From NCBI RefSeq assembly GCF_042885655.1, contig NZ_JBHVRO010000002.1, forward strand, positions 186,001 through 250,000: a stretch of 64,000 bases of DNA, read 5' to 3'. The stretch comes from Psychrobacillus sp042885655 (lineage in GTDB: Bacteria > Bacillota > Bacilli > Bacillales_A > Planococcaceae). Shown here piece after piece: positions 1 to 7,399 of this stretch; position 1 is the first letter of the stretch; each line of letters starts with the position of its first letter. Under the pieces are notes generated by a model. The model saw only the letters and a list, made by a program, of their open reading frames with translations. It was not told the DNA's origin and made no database searches. The translations under genes and the position numbers were made by a program.

Positions 1-1
1 A

Positions 2-277
2 AGAATAATTACAAAATATTTATCTGAAAGCAATAAAATTATTCGAACATGTAAAGCGTGTGATAAAAAACATTTTATTTCGATTGATGAACTTGAAGGA
101 ATGAAGTGTAAAAAATGCAATGAAACGCTTCTTAAAAGAGCAATAGTTGAAGGTAATTCTAAAAAAACAAAAGATAGTGTAAGAAAATGTTTATATTGCA
201 GTAATCCGGTTTCGCCATTGGAAAATGCAATAACTTGTTTTTATCACAGAGATGTTAGCTTTAGTCTTTATGAATAA
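2..277 (+). CDS. C-terminal part of a zinc-ribbon protein, cut by the window edge
   Basis: An open frame enters from the left edge and runs 91 codons to a TAA. The visible part has three CxxC-type knuckles (CKAC, CKKC, CLYC), the usual pattern of a small zinc-ribbon protein, with lysine-rich linkers. No start is visible, so length and function are unknown. A hairpin terminator follows at 368-395. Lying next to an HNH-type gene and an SOS cassette, it probably belongs to the accessory block. I do not recognise the family. Confidence 0.5.
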   Translation, partial: RIITKYLSESNKIIRTCKACDKKHFISIDELEGMKCKKCNETLLKRAIVEGNSKKTKDSVRKCLYCSNPVSPLENAITCFYHRDVSFSLYE

Positions 278-367
278 TTTTTTCAAAAAAAATAAGATAA
301 ACTTAATTTGAAATTAACTTCAACTTAGGCCAATAAAGCGTCGTAAGAAAAAATAGAAAATCTACCG

Positions 368-395
368 AGAACGTCTACCCGGCCGTTCTTTTTTA
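368..395 (+). terminator. Rho-independent terminator
   Basis: AGAACG (368-373) pairs with CGTTCT (384-389) and a T-run follows. It closes the zinc-ribbon gene upstream. Confidence 0.6.
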
Positions 396-560
396 TATGC
401 AATGAAAGTAGGTGATGTTATGTGTTAATCGTTACAAATTTTAACCGTAAGAAAACGCAGCATAAGCTAGCATTATTTTATTATTTTTTTACAATAGAGG
501 AGACTCCGATTTAATGTAGAATTGATTAGTAAGAACTATTACTGATTGGAGTATCCCTTT

Positions 561-995
561 ATGAAATTAACAATTGAGTTGGTACCCTCTACTTCTTGGT
601 ATAAGAATTTAAGAGATAAATATACACCGTCTGCATGGCAATCAATTGCGAAAGAAGTCCAAAAGAAGGCAAACTTTACTTGTGAAATATGCGGGAGGAA
701 GAAGCCGGAACAACTGAAACGTCTATATTGCCATGAGGTTTGGGCTTATGACGATAAAACTAATACTCAAACATTAGTTGGATTACAATGTCTATGCTTT
801 AGTTGCCATCTAGTAAAACACTTGGGTTATTCACAAATCACAGATGGAATTGATTACGATTCAGTTGTAGAACATTTTTTAACAGTGAATAATTGTACAG
901 AAGAAGAATTTATGGAGGTACAAGAAGAAGCATTTAGAGTATGGAAAGAGCGTAGTGAAATTGAATGGATAATTGATTTTGGAAAATGGGATTAA
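561..995 (+). CDS. Small HNH-type zinc-finger protein
   Basis: This 144-residue protein carries a CEIC knuckle, a central HEVWAYDD segment and a CFSCH knuckle followed by KH. That is the layout of treble-clef HNH nucleases and their relatives: two zinc knuckles bracketing a His-containing hairpin. Nuclease activity is inferred, because the exact catalytic His cannot be assigned by eye. The ATG at 561 is preferred over an in-frame TTG at 546 because GGAG (548-551) lies 9 nt ahead of it. The gene is flanked by an imperfect 15-bp direct repeat (455-469 and 1014-1028). Accessory or phage-type cargo is the likeliest reading. Confidence 0.6.
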   Translation: MKLTIELVPSTSWYKNLRDKYTPSAWQSIAKEVQKKANFTCEICGRKKPEQLKRLYCHEVWAYDDKTNTQTLVGLQCLCFSCHLVKHLGYSQITDGIDYDSVVEHFLTVNNCTEEEFMEVQEEAFRVWKERSEIEWIIDFGKWD

Positions 996-1070
996 GCATC
1001 TTTGGAACAGGAGACGCAGCATGAGCTAAAGTAATTTTTTTTGTTAATACCAATTTTATATCATGTAACA

Positions 1071-1108
1071 AGCCCGACCCACTTAAATTGTGGGTGGGGC
1101 TTTTTTTA
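1071..1108 (+). terminator. Rho-independent terminator
   Basis: A 12-bp stem with one mismatch (1071-1082 with 1090-1101) is followed by seven T. It separates the HNH gene from the SOS cassette. Confidence 0.75.
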
Positions 1109-1136
1109 TTTGTGCAAAAATAGAATAAATAACTTG

Positions 1137-1166
1137 TTGCATAAAAAACATATGTTCGCATATACT
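1137..1166 (+). promoter_or_regulatory. SOS promoter with LexA (DinR) box
   Basis: A -35 TTGCAT (1137-1142) and -10 TATACT (1161-1166) are spaced 18 bp apart. AAAACATATGTTCG at 1145-1158 matches the Bacillus LexA consensus CGAACRNRYGTTYG at 12 of 14 positions and fills the spacer, where a bound repressor would exclude RNA polymerase. It sits just ahead of the DNA-damage cassette that begins at 1187. Confidence 0.75.
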
Positions 1167-1186
1167 ATAAAAAGGAGGGAACAAGT

Positions 1187-1408
1187 GTGCGTGTTTTGTT
1201 GGAGAAGTATTTCAGTCGTGGTCAAATTATTGAGTTAATGTATCTCTCAAAATCAGGTGAAGTCAGTAAAAGAAGAGTGAAGATAATTAAGATTCACCAG
1301 GAGTCATTCCAAGCCTATTGTTTCAGTAGGAATGCCAAACGAACATTTCTAATAGAGAATGTATTAGCACTTGTTCCTGTAAAGCATCGAGAAAGAGGCG
1401 TTATATAA
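1187..1408 (+). CDS. Small WYL-like domain protein, first gene of the SOS cassette
   Basis: This 73-residue protein starts at GTG behind AAGGAGGG. Its core (residues about 10-62) has the beta-rich pattern of small WYL-like proteins: a YLSKSGEVSKRRV strand pair, then a late R-T-F-L-I-E-N-V segment. WYL domains sense ligands or nucleic acid in DNA-damage and phage-defence regulators, so a regulatory role is likely but inferred. Its TAA overlaps the next ATG (TAATG), implying translational coupling with the LexA-like gene. LexA box control is inferred from the promoter. Confidence 0.55.
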   Translation: MRVLLEKYFSRGQIIELMYLSKSGEVSKRRVKIIKIHQESFQAYCFSRNAKRTFLIENVLALVPVKHRERGVI

Positions 1409-1611
1409 TGAATAAACGACAAAAGGAAATATTCGAGTTCATTAAAGCTTTTCTGACAGAACATAAATATTCACCTACTGTAAGAGAAATCGGTGAAGAT
1501 GTTGGGTTGAAATCTTCTTCTACAGTTCATGGACATTTAGATAAAATGAGGGAAAAAGGTTTCATTAATTTTACTAACTCTCGTTCAAGAACGTTGCAGA
1601 TTTTGCGATGA
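1408..1611 (+). CDS. Stand-alone LexA-type DNA-binding domain protein
   Basis: The 67 residues match the N-terminal winged-helix domain of LexA almost end to end, including the SPTVREIGEDVGL helix and the recognition stretch SSSTVHGHL. The protein then stops after QILR. Full-length LexA is about 205 residues and continues into a self-cleaving S24 peptidase domain; that half, with its Ser-Lys dyad and cleavage site, is absent. Without it the protein could not be removed by RecA-stimulated autocleavage and would lack the normal dimer interface. It may be a feedback repressor or a competitor for LexA boxes. Its stop overlaps the uvrX start (ATGA at 1608). Confidence 0.8.
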   Translation: MNKRQKEIFEFIKAFLTEHKYSPTVREIGEDVGLKSSSTVHGHLDKMREKGFINFTNSRSRTLQILR

Positions 1612-2870
1612 AAATCGACTATAGTGCATTTCCTGATCGCTCAATTGCTTGCATTGATATGATGAGCTTTTATGCTAGTTGCATGGCAGTATTGCATGAT
1701 TTAGACCTACGAACAGTACCAATTGCAGTTGTAGGAAATTTAGAACAAAAAGGGTCCGTGGTATTAGCAGCAAGTCCAGCTATGAAAAAACGATTTCGAG
1801 TTAAAACCGGTACTCGATTATTTGAAATACCACAACATCCGGAAATCCGATTGTTTGAACCAAAAATGAAATACTTTCTTGATATGTCGATGGCAGTAAC
1901 TAATATTCTTAGTAAGTATGTGCCGAATGAAGCGGTACATGTGTATAGTGTTGATGAATCGTTTATTGATCTCACTGGTACCGAAAAACTGTGGGGTCCT
2001 CCAGAACAAACGATTAAAGAAATTCAAAAAGAAATTTTAGATACTCTGCAGCTACACTCAACTGCGGGCATGGGGCCAAATATGTTAATGTCAAAGCTTG
2101 CATTAGATTTAGAAGCAAAGAAAACAGGATTCTCTAAATGGACTTATGAAGATGTTCAAACAAAATTATGGCCAGTTTCTCCATTAAGTGAAATGTGGGG
2201 CATCGGTTCGCAGAACGAAAAGACATTAAACGATATGGGAATATTTAAAGTTGGAGACATAGCAAATACTCCACTTGAATTACTTGAAGCTAAATTTGGT
2301 GTAATGGGAAATCAATTATATCACCATGCTTGGGGTATTGATTTGTCTGAATTAGGAGCGCCTATCATTTCAAAGCAAATTAGTTACGGAAAAAGCCAAA
2401 TATTAATGCGAGACTACAACAAAGTCGAGGAAGTGAAGGCTGTCATTCTTGAAATGTGTGAAGATGTTGCAAAACGTGCAAGAGATTCATTTCAAGCTGG
2501 ACGAACGATCTCACTCGGATTAGGATACAGTAGAAACGCCTTTGGAGGAGGATTTAACAGGTCTAGAACTATTCAGGAAGCAACGAACGACACCATGAAA
2601 ATTTACAGAGTATGCTTAGATTTATTAAAAGAAAACTATGTGGAAAGACCAGTTCGCCAATTATCAGTAGCCATAACGAAATTAGAAAACGAGCATTCCA
2701 TGCAGCTTAGTCTTTTCGAAAAACAAAAATGGAAGAAGCGACAACTCGCAACAGCTATGGATAATATTCGAAACAGATATGGATCCGCAGCATTATTAAG
2801 AGCCGTATCATACACACCTGCAGGAACCGCAGTTAAACGATCTAAAATGGTTGGTGGACATAAAGGCTAG
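1608..2870 (+). CDS. uvrX: Y-family DNA polymerase, UV-damage repair protein UvrX-like
   Basis: This 420-residue Y-family translesion polymerase has the expected catalytic acids: Asp17 in the CIDMMSFYAS motif and Asp116-Glu117 in YSVDESFID. A helix-hairpin-helix-like thumb follows (WGIGSQNEKTLNDMGI). A QLSLF peptide near residues 366-370 fits the beta-clamp binding consensus. Length and motifs match B. subtilis UvrX/YqjW-type enzymes more than DinB. It bypasses lesions at the replication fork and should be mutagenic and SOS-induced, given the LexA box. It overlaps the LexA-like gene by 4 bp, and the YolD-like gene follows closely. Confidence 0.9.
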   Translation: MKIDYSAFPDRSIACIDMMSFYASCMAVLHDLDLRTVPIAVVGNLEQKGSVVLAASPAMKKRFRVKTGTRLFEIPQHPEIRLFEPKMKYFLDMSMAVTNILSKYVPNEAVHVYSVDESFIDLTGTEKLWGPPEQTIKEIQKEILDTLQLHSTAGMGPNMLMSKLALDLEAKKTGFSKWTYEDVQTKLWPVSPLSEMWGIGSQNEKTLNDMGIFKVGDIANTPLELLEAKFGVMGNQLYHHAWGIDLSELGAPIISKQISYGKSQILMRDYNKVEEVKAVILEMCEDVAKRARDSFQAGRTISLGLGYSRNAFGGGFNRSRTIQEATNDTMKIYRVCLDLLKENYVERPVRQLSVAITKLENEHSMQLSLFEKQKWKKRQLATAMDNIRNRYGSAALLRAVSYTPAGTAVKRSKMVGGHKG

Positions 2871-2880
2871 GGGGGTTGTC

Positions 2881-3210
2881 TTGATAAAAGATCGAGGTAC
2901 TAAGAAGTGGACAGCGATGATGTTGCCTGAGCATGTATCATTAATTAGAAAATATAACGAGGAACAAAAGAAAAATCCACGTCCACAACTGGATGAATGG
3001 GATCGCGATATCATTCAAGAGAATATTCAAATTGCTATGAGTAGAAATGTTGAGGTAGAAATAAAAACATGGAAAAATGGAGCTTTTATTTGTAGTGTTG
3101 GCAAAATAACGTGGATAGATTTAAAGAGGAGAGTGATTGAAATGGAAGACGTATTCCATTCATTTTGCCTTCGATTTGACGATATAGTAGACGTATCTGT
3201 ATTGGAATAA
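2881..3210 (+). CDS. YolD-like protein, partner of the Y-family polymerase
   Basis: With the start at TTG 2881 the protein is 109 residues and opens MIKDRGTKKWTAMMLPEH, the typical YolD-like beginning. GGGGGG lies 7 nt upstream, so this start is preferred to the in-frame ATG at 2851 inside uvrX. YolD-like proteins are nearly always next to uvrX-type polymerase genes in Bacillales and have been compared to UmuD-like or WYL-like accessory factors; their biochemistry is not settled. Co-transcription under the LexA box is inferred from tight spacing. Confidence 0.8.
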   Translation: MIKDRGTKKWTAMMLPEHVSLIRKYNEEQKKNPRPQLDEWDRDIIQENIQIAMSRNVEVEIKTWKNGAFICSVGKITWIDLKRRVIEMEDVFHSFCLRFDDIVDVSVLE

Positions 3211-3229
3211 AGTATAGAGGTGTATTAAT

Positions 3230-3403
3230 ATGGACGAAAAAGAACAAAAGTTGAAGGCAGCAGTTGAAGATTTATTTAAAGTGTTGCCTCGAGAGAAAGT
3301 ATTGGATCTAATTCAACAATTAATTGAGATGCCAGATGAGGATATAAAAGAGTTGATTGAGTATGGACGATTACTAGATGAAAGAGAAACCACCAACCAG
3401 TGA
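3230..3403 (+). CDS. Small acidic helical protein, last gene of the SOS cassette
   Basis: This 57-residue open frame begins with ATG behind an AGAGG site and lies 19 bp after the YolD-like gene. It is mostly charged, apparently all alpha-helical (LKAAVEDLFKVLPREKVLDL), with no cysteines or membrane segment. A terminator overlaps its stop codon. I do not recognise a family; position suggests co-expression with the polymerase cassette. Confidence 0.55.
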   Translation: MDEKEQKLKAAVEDLFKVLPREKVLDLIQQLIEMPDEDIKELIEYGRLLDERETTNQ

Positions 3404-3420
3404 TATGGAAGGTGGTTTTT
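3387..3420 (+). terminator. Terminator of the SOS cassette
   Basis: AACCACC (3388-3394) pairs with GGTGGTT (3411-3417), followed by T-rich sequence. The stop codon of the last gene lies in the loop. Confidence 0.65.
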
Positions 3421-3922
3421 ATTATTATATAGAAGAAACTATAATGAAAAATGAATTCAAAGTTAGATAAATAAAGATAAATTTTAAAAGTTTATACCCG
3501 TGACAGGGCAGAAGAGCTGCTTGGCATATATTTTGGTATGGACAGAAAAAAACGACCAACCTATTTGAAAGGTATGGCTGTTTTTAGTGTAACGGGTAAT
3601 TGTTTGAGATTGATTAGGAGTGGGGATTTCAAACTCAAATGTGGTTGTTTTTTTCATTGGCAAATAAAATGTTCATGCTTTGTTCATGTTTATATTATAA
3701 AATAACCATTTCTGACGGTGGGAAAAATTTATAAACGTTGGTATAACGGCATTTATGACGCCGATTTTGTTGTGTTTTTTGTGTTATTTAATGGGCGGCA
3801 TGATGTAATAACAAGAAAAACGTTTTTTGATTTATAACATCCGTATTAATTTCAAAAGCATCTCTAATTGAGATGCTTTTTTGCACTAATTCACTTACAC
3901 ATTCCTGTGTATACACCGCCAT
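3421..3922. other. Gene-free stretch with decayed coding remnants
   Basis: No complete gene is visible. An open frame around 3492-3704 reads VYTRDRAEELLGIYFGMD and then turns cysteine-rich; it has no start and I do not recognise it. A perfect terminator-like hairpin with AAAA/TTTT flanks lies at 3854-3882 (GCATCTC pairing with GAGATGC). The stretch looks like decayed accessory DNA. Confidence 0.4.
3854..3884. terminator. Bidirectional terminator-like hairpin
   Basis: AAAAGCATCTC (3854-3864) pairs with GAGATGCTTTT (3870-3880), with A-runs before and T-runs after, so it could stop transcription from either side. Confidence 0.6.
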
Positions 3923-4132
3923 GTGTTGTTTTTATTAGCACTAAGCCCCAAAACCTGTTTTATCAAGGTTTTGAAGGCTATTAATACAACTATTTGTAGA
4001 GTATCTCGATTAACGGTTGTATGCCATCACAAAGATGATCCTAACATTACATTGAATTGGGATAACTTAGAGGCGCTTTGTATGGCTTTCCATCAACAAC
4101 AAAACTTAAATACTAGTATTTGTATGGAATGA
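3923..4132 (+). pseudogene. HNH endonuclease remnant (phage type)
   Basis: From about 4004 the frame reads RLTVVCHHKDDPNITLNWD and then NLEALCMAFHQQQN. This is the pattern of phage HNH nucleases: V-x-HH, then D-P, W-D-x-x-N-L-x-x-L-C, then H. The final CxxCH knuckle has become CMAFH, so a zinc ligand is lost, and the part before the first His does not resemble the family. I read it as a degraded fragment. Confidence 0.5.
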
Positions 4133-4284
4133 TTGAAGTTTGATAGTAAATGGAAATCTAATTCAAATAAATTAAAATCATATCCCCCAGGACCTTTCTT
4201 TTCCTCTCTATGGTATTTCATATAAGGAAAATGGTTACTAAAAGTAAGCGAATATAAAAAATAGGTGACTACATAACAACGACA

Positions 4285-4446
4285 ATGAAGAAACCAACCA
4301 TTTCAGCTGATATGAGGAAACTTAAAATATTATTGAAAGATGTACCAGAAGATAGGCAACCGATAGCGCAAGGGCTATTTTTTGTTGGAGTTAATGACAT
4401 TTCGTCCGTTCCTTTTATTATACAAAAAACAGCACCTCTAATATAG
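4285..4446 (+). pseudogene. Short remnant resembling the start of a phage small-terminase-type protein
   Basis: ATG opens a 53-residue frame. Its middle (LKDVPEDRQPIAQGL) resembles the conserved 'x-D-V-P-E-D-K-x-x-I-A' opening of phage P27-type or small-terminase-like proteins; after that the sequence is unlike the family and ends early. Together with the HNH remnant just upstream, where such genes are neighbours in phage genomes, it suggests a decayed prophage packaging segment. The family call is tentative. Confidence 0.3.
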
Positions 4447-4454
4447 AGATGCTG
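4423..4454 (-). terminator. Minus-strand terminator
   Basis: CAGCACCTCTA (4430-4440) pairs with TAGAGATGCTG (4444-4454) with one mismatch. On the minus strand it is followed by six T. No minus-strand gene now precedes it, which fits erosion of this segment. Confidence 0.5.
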
Positions 4455-4673
4455 CATACATATTAATATAATTACCCTTGCCCAGTTATTGAATACCATT
4501 TGAATACCAAACACTTAGTATTCATTAGTATATATTTTGTTATTAATTTTTCTAATCGTTGATTTAAAGCTATTTTGAATTCAGTTGATACAAAGTATTT
4601 TTGTCTGTAATAGTTGCATAGATTAGACAAATCTTATAATCTTTTTAGTAATATGTCTATAGGTGGTGGCGAA

Positions 4674-5453
4674 ATGAAAGTTGCATGCGTTCAATTAGAT
4701 ATTGCGTTTGGTAAGCCAAAAGAAAATTTTCACAAGGTAGAAGGAAAAATTAGAGAAGCTGCTTCGTTAGGTGCAAAAATAGTAGTATTACCTGAAATGT
4801 GGAATACAGGTTATGATTTAACAAGATTAGATGAAATAGCGGATGTAGAAGGTAACGATACAAAAAAACTTTTTTCCCAGTTGTCGAAGGATCTTAAAAT
4901 CTACATTGTAGGCGGTTCTGTATCAACTAAAAAAGGAGATAAGTTTTACAATACGATGTATGTTACGAGTGATTCAGGGGACATAATTTCTGAATATAAT
5001 AAGGCTCATCTATTTAAATTAATGGATGAACATCTTTACTTGGAAGAAGGGAATCAAAAGAACTTATTTTCGATTGAAGGGATGGAAATGGGGGGAATCA
5101 TTTGTTATGATTTACGCTTTCCAGAATGGACTAGAGTACATGTACTAGATGGAGCAAAAGTTTTATTTATTCCAGCTCAGTGGCCGGATAAACGAATTGA
5201 TCATTGGAAAACTTTATTGCAAGCAAGAGCAATTGAAAATCAAATATTTATTGTTGCTGTTAACAGAGTTGGAAATGACCCAAACAATTCCTTTAACGGA
5301 AATTCTATGGTAATCGCACCTTGGGGAGAAGTTTTATGGGTAGGTGAAAATGAAGAAACTACTCATATTGTAGATCTAAATTTAAACGAAATAGAGGAAG
5401 TAAGAAATAGAATACCTGTTTTTCTCGATAGAAGAGAAGTATTATATAAATAA
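4674..5453 (+). CDS. Carbon-nitrogen hydrolase (nitrilase superfamily, omega-amidase/MtnU-like)
   Basis: This 259-residue cytosolic amidase has the full nitrilase triad: Glu41 in LPEMW, Lys110 in YNKAHLF and Cys144 in IICYDLRFPEW. Length is normal for the family. The closest well-known type is B. subtilis MtnU, which removes ammonia from alpha-keto acid amides in methionine salvage, but no other salvage genes are nearby, so the substrate is unknown. The ATG at 4674, behind GGTGGTGGCG, is preferred to a TTG at 4614. The thioesterase gene follows 27 bp downstream and is probably co-transcribed. Confidence 0.8.
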   Translation: MKVACVQLDIAFGKPKENFHKVEGKIREAASLGAKIVVLPEMWNTGYDLTRLDEIADVEGNDTKKLFSQLSKDLKIYIVGGSVSTKKGDKFYNTMYVTSDSGDIISEYNKAHLFKLMDEHLYLEEGNQKNLFSIEGMEMGGIICYDLRFPEWTRVHVLDGAKVLFIPAQWPDKRIDHWKTLLQARAIENQIFIVAVNRVGNDPNNSFNGNSMVIAPWGEVLWVGENEETTHIVDLNLNEIEEVRNRIPVFLDRREVLYK

Positions 5454-5480
5454 TCAAACAAACAAGGGGGAGTATGCTTG

Positions 5481-5957
5481 ATGGAAGAAAATATTCGTGC
5501 GATTCAAGATGAGTATCCAGATGATTTTGCATGGTGTTACGGATGTGGAAGATTGAACGAAAATGGTTATCTTTTTCGAACATACTGGAATGGAGAACAA
5601 ACGGAAACAGTGTATAAACCGAGAGAAGAACATATCGCTATTCCTGGATTTGTATATGGTGGTCTGATTGGTGCACTAGTAGATTGCCATGGGACAGGAT
5701 CGGCTTCGCTTGCACTACATCGTAAAAATGGATTTGAACCAGGGAGTGGAGAGACTCCACCTCGTTTTGTAACTGGTTCACTACATGTTGATTTCTTAAA
5801 ACCGACTCCGCAAAACGTAGTTTTAAAAGCAATTGGAACTGTTGAAGAAATTCATCCAAAGAAATGGAAAGTGATAACAGAGGTTTTTGCTGGAGATATA
5901 CTTTGTGCTAAAGGGGAAGTTATAGCAGTAGTAATGCCTGCAACATTTGCGCAATAA
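5481..5957 (+). CDS. PaaI-family hotdog thioesterase
   Basis: This 158-residue protein has the hotdog pattern of PaaI/YiiD-type acyl-CoA thioesterases: a central helix with the GFVYGGLIGALVDCHGTGSA motif region, then FVTGSLHVDFLKPTP on the following strands. The N-terminus has a CYGCG pair and a late cysteine is also present. AAGGGGG lies 10 nt before ATG 5481; an adjacent TTG at 5478 would add one residue. The acyl substrate cannot be told from sequence. Confidence 0.75.
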   Translation: MEENIRAIQDEYPDDFAWCYGCGRLNENGYLFRTYWNGEQTETVYKPREEHIAIPGFVYGGLIGALVDCHGTGSASLALHRKNGFEPGSGETPPRFVTGSLHVDFLKPTPQNVVLKAIGTVEEIHPKKWKVITEVFAGDILCAKGEVIAVVMPATFAQ

Positions 5958-6372
5958 TAATATATATTTTTATATTATTTGAATCACTTCATAAATAGCT
6001 AGTTTGACCAATATGCCGAACATTCAAGCTATGCAATAATTATATACTCTTATAATTATTGTTTTATTGAATTTTTATTGATTGGAGTGAAAGGCGGCTA
6101 CTCCAGCGGGAAAAGGCTCGGCCACGCCCGCGGAACGCGTTCGCCTGAAACAGAAATCGACTGTAGCCCTGAAAAGGAAAAGTGAACTGTTAGTAAGAAA
6201 TCGTTAAAAATATTCGAGTTTATACGTGAGCATTTGAATTATAGGATTTATTTGGCTACGTTAAATAACTTTGTTGATATTAGCTATTTGGTACCAATTT
6301 ACGATACCTATCAATTATAGAGAACGTACAGTATTTTAATGATGACACTAAAAAGCTAGGGAGGACGTAAGT
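5958..6372. other. Intergenic stretch holding one degenerate GC-rich repeat
   Basis: The stretch is A/T-rich except for the GC-rich repeat copy at about 6080-6172. I see no gene. AGGGAGG at 6358-6364 is the ribosome binding site of the next gene. Confidence 0.5.
6080..6172 (+). repeat. GC-rich palindromic repeat, family A, degenerate copy
   Basis: It contains GAAAGGCGGCTACTCCAGCGGG and then CCCGCGGAACGCGTTCGCC joined to TGAAACAGAAATC, the reverse-complement order of the copies at 26044-26170 and 56239-56363. The inner long hairpin of those copies is missing here. Confidence 0.6.
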
Positions 6373-6609
6373 ATGAACTTAACTCCAAAACAACGAACCG
6401 TGTTGCTATCATTATCCACTGAATGGATGACACCTACGCAAATTGCAGGGCGGCTTCCAGAAGAATGGGGAAATCTATCCTACGTAAATCAGACGCTTAA
6501 AGATTTAATGCTTGTTGGATTGGTGCAAGCTAATCCAGTTATGTTCGGTCTGTTTCGATTAACCACGAATGGCACGAACATTAAGGAGTTAGAATTGGGA
6601 GAGAATTAA
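6373..6609 (+). CDS. Small winged-helix-like protein
   Basis: This 78-residue protein reads like a compact winged helix: a first helix (LTPKQRTVLLSL), a T-P-T-Q-I-A helix, a YVNQTLKDLMLVGLV recognition helix and a FRLTTNG wing. That layout is typical of MarR/PadR-like DNA-binding domains, but there is no dimerisation part. It has an excellent AGGGAGG site and its own terminator, so it is probably expressed alone. DNA binding is inferred. Confidence 0.55.
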   Translation: MNLTPKQRTVLLSLSTEWMTPTQIAGRLPEEWGNLSYVNQTLKDLMLVGLVQANPVMFGLFRLTTNGTNIKELELGEN

Positions 6610-6681
6610 TGAAATCTCGACCACACACAAGGATAAAATTCATTTTATTCGATTTGGTCTAACATAGAAAATTATTTAAAG

Positions 6682-6710
6682 CACAGGATCAATTATTCCT
6701 GTGTTTTTTT
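6682..6710 (+). terminator. Rho-independent terminator
   Basis: CACAGGA (6682-6688) pairs with TCCTGTG (6697-6703), followed by seven T. Confidence 0.75.
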
Positions 6711-6753
6711 CTTTCTAAAAACATATATATAAATTAGCAGGAAGGTGGGGAAA

Positions 6754-7350
6754 ATGTATTTTAAGAAATCTCTGATTATTGTATTCGGAAGTATTTTGGT
6801 CGCTATTGGAATAAACTTCTTTTTAGTTCCATTTCATCTATTAGATGGTGGAGGAATTGGGTTAGGGTTAATAATTCATTATTTATTGGACGTAAAAGTG
6901 GGACTTGCAATTATATTTATAAGTGCACCAATATTTCTAATTGCTTGGGTGAATTATAGATCATTTTTTTATAATGGAATACATGGAATGCTGATTTCTT
7001 CCTTGATAATTGATTTTTTCTATCCTCTTCATAGATTAGGGGAGAAGATAGTACCAAATGGTGTAATTGGAGCATTATGTGGTGGCGTTTTAGTAGGATT
7101 AGGAATTGGTTTAATGCTACAATGGGATACTACTATATGTGGAACTGACTTATTAGCACAAATAGTCTCAAAGTTAGTGAAGGTGAATGCAGGCATATGT
7201 ATTTTTTTTATAGATTTTTTCGTAGTCTTATTAGGGAGCATGATTGTCGATTCTGTTTCAATTTTTCATTCTAGTTTAACTGTAATAATGGTTGGTATAA
7301 CAACTTCATTTATGGTGAGAAGACAGTACAAAACACCTATACATATCTAA
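6754..7350 (+). CDS. YitT-family membrane protein, short form
   Basis: This 198-residue integral membrane protein has about five hydrophobic segments and the family signatures F-x-x-P-x-x-L-x-x-G-G-x-x-G and GTDLLAQI. YitT-family proteins are usually about 280 residues with a cytosolic DUF2179 domain at the end; that domain is absent here. Function is not established for the family. ATG 6754, behind AAGGTGGGG, is preferred over the GTG at 6745. A bidirectional terminator follows. Confidence 0.7.
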   Translation: MYFKKSLIIVFGSILVAIGINFFLVPFHLLDGGGIGLGLIIHYLLDVKVGLAIIFISAPIFLIAWVNYRSFFYNGIHGMLISSLIIDFFYPLHRLGEKIVPNGVIGALCGGVLVGLGIGLMLQWDTTICGTDLLAQIVSKLVKVNAGICIFFIDFFVVLLGSMIVDSVSIFHSSLTVIMVGITTSFMVRRQYKTPIHI

Positions 7351-7386
7351 AAGAGAGGAGCAGATATTTTCTACTACTCTCTTTTT
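7349..7386. terminator. Shared terminator between convergent genes
   Basis: AAAAGAGAG (7349-7357) pairs with CTCTCTTTT (7377-7385). A-runs and T-runs flank it, so it serves both the YitT-like gene and the minus-strand MFS gene. Confidence 0.6.
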
Positions 7387-7399
7387 CTAATAAACACTT

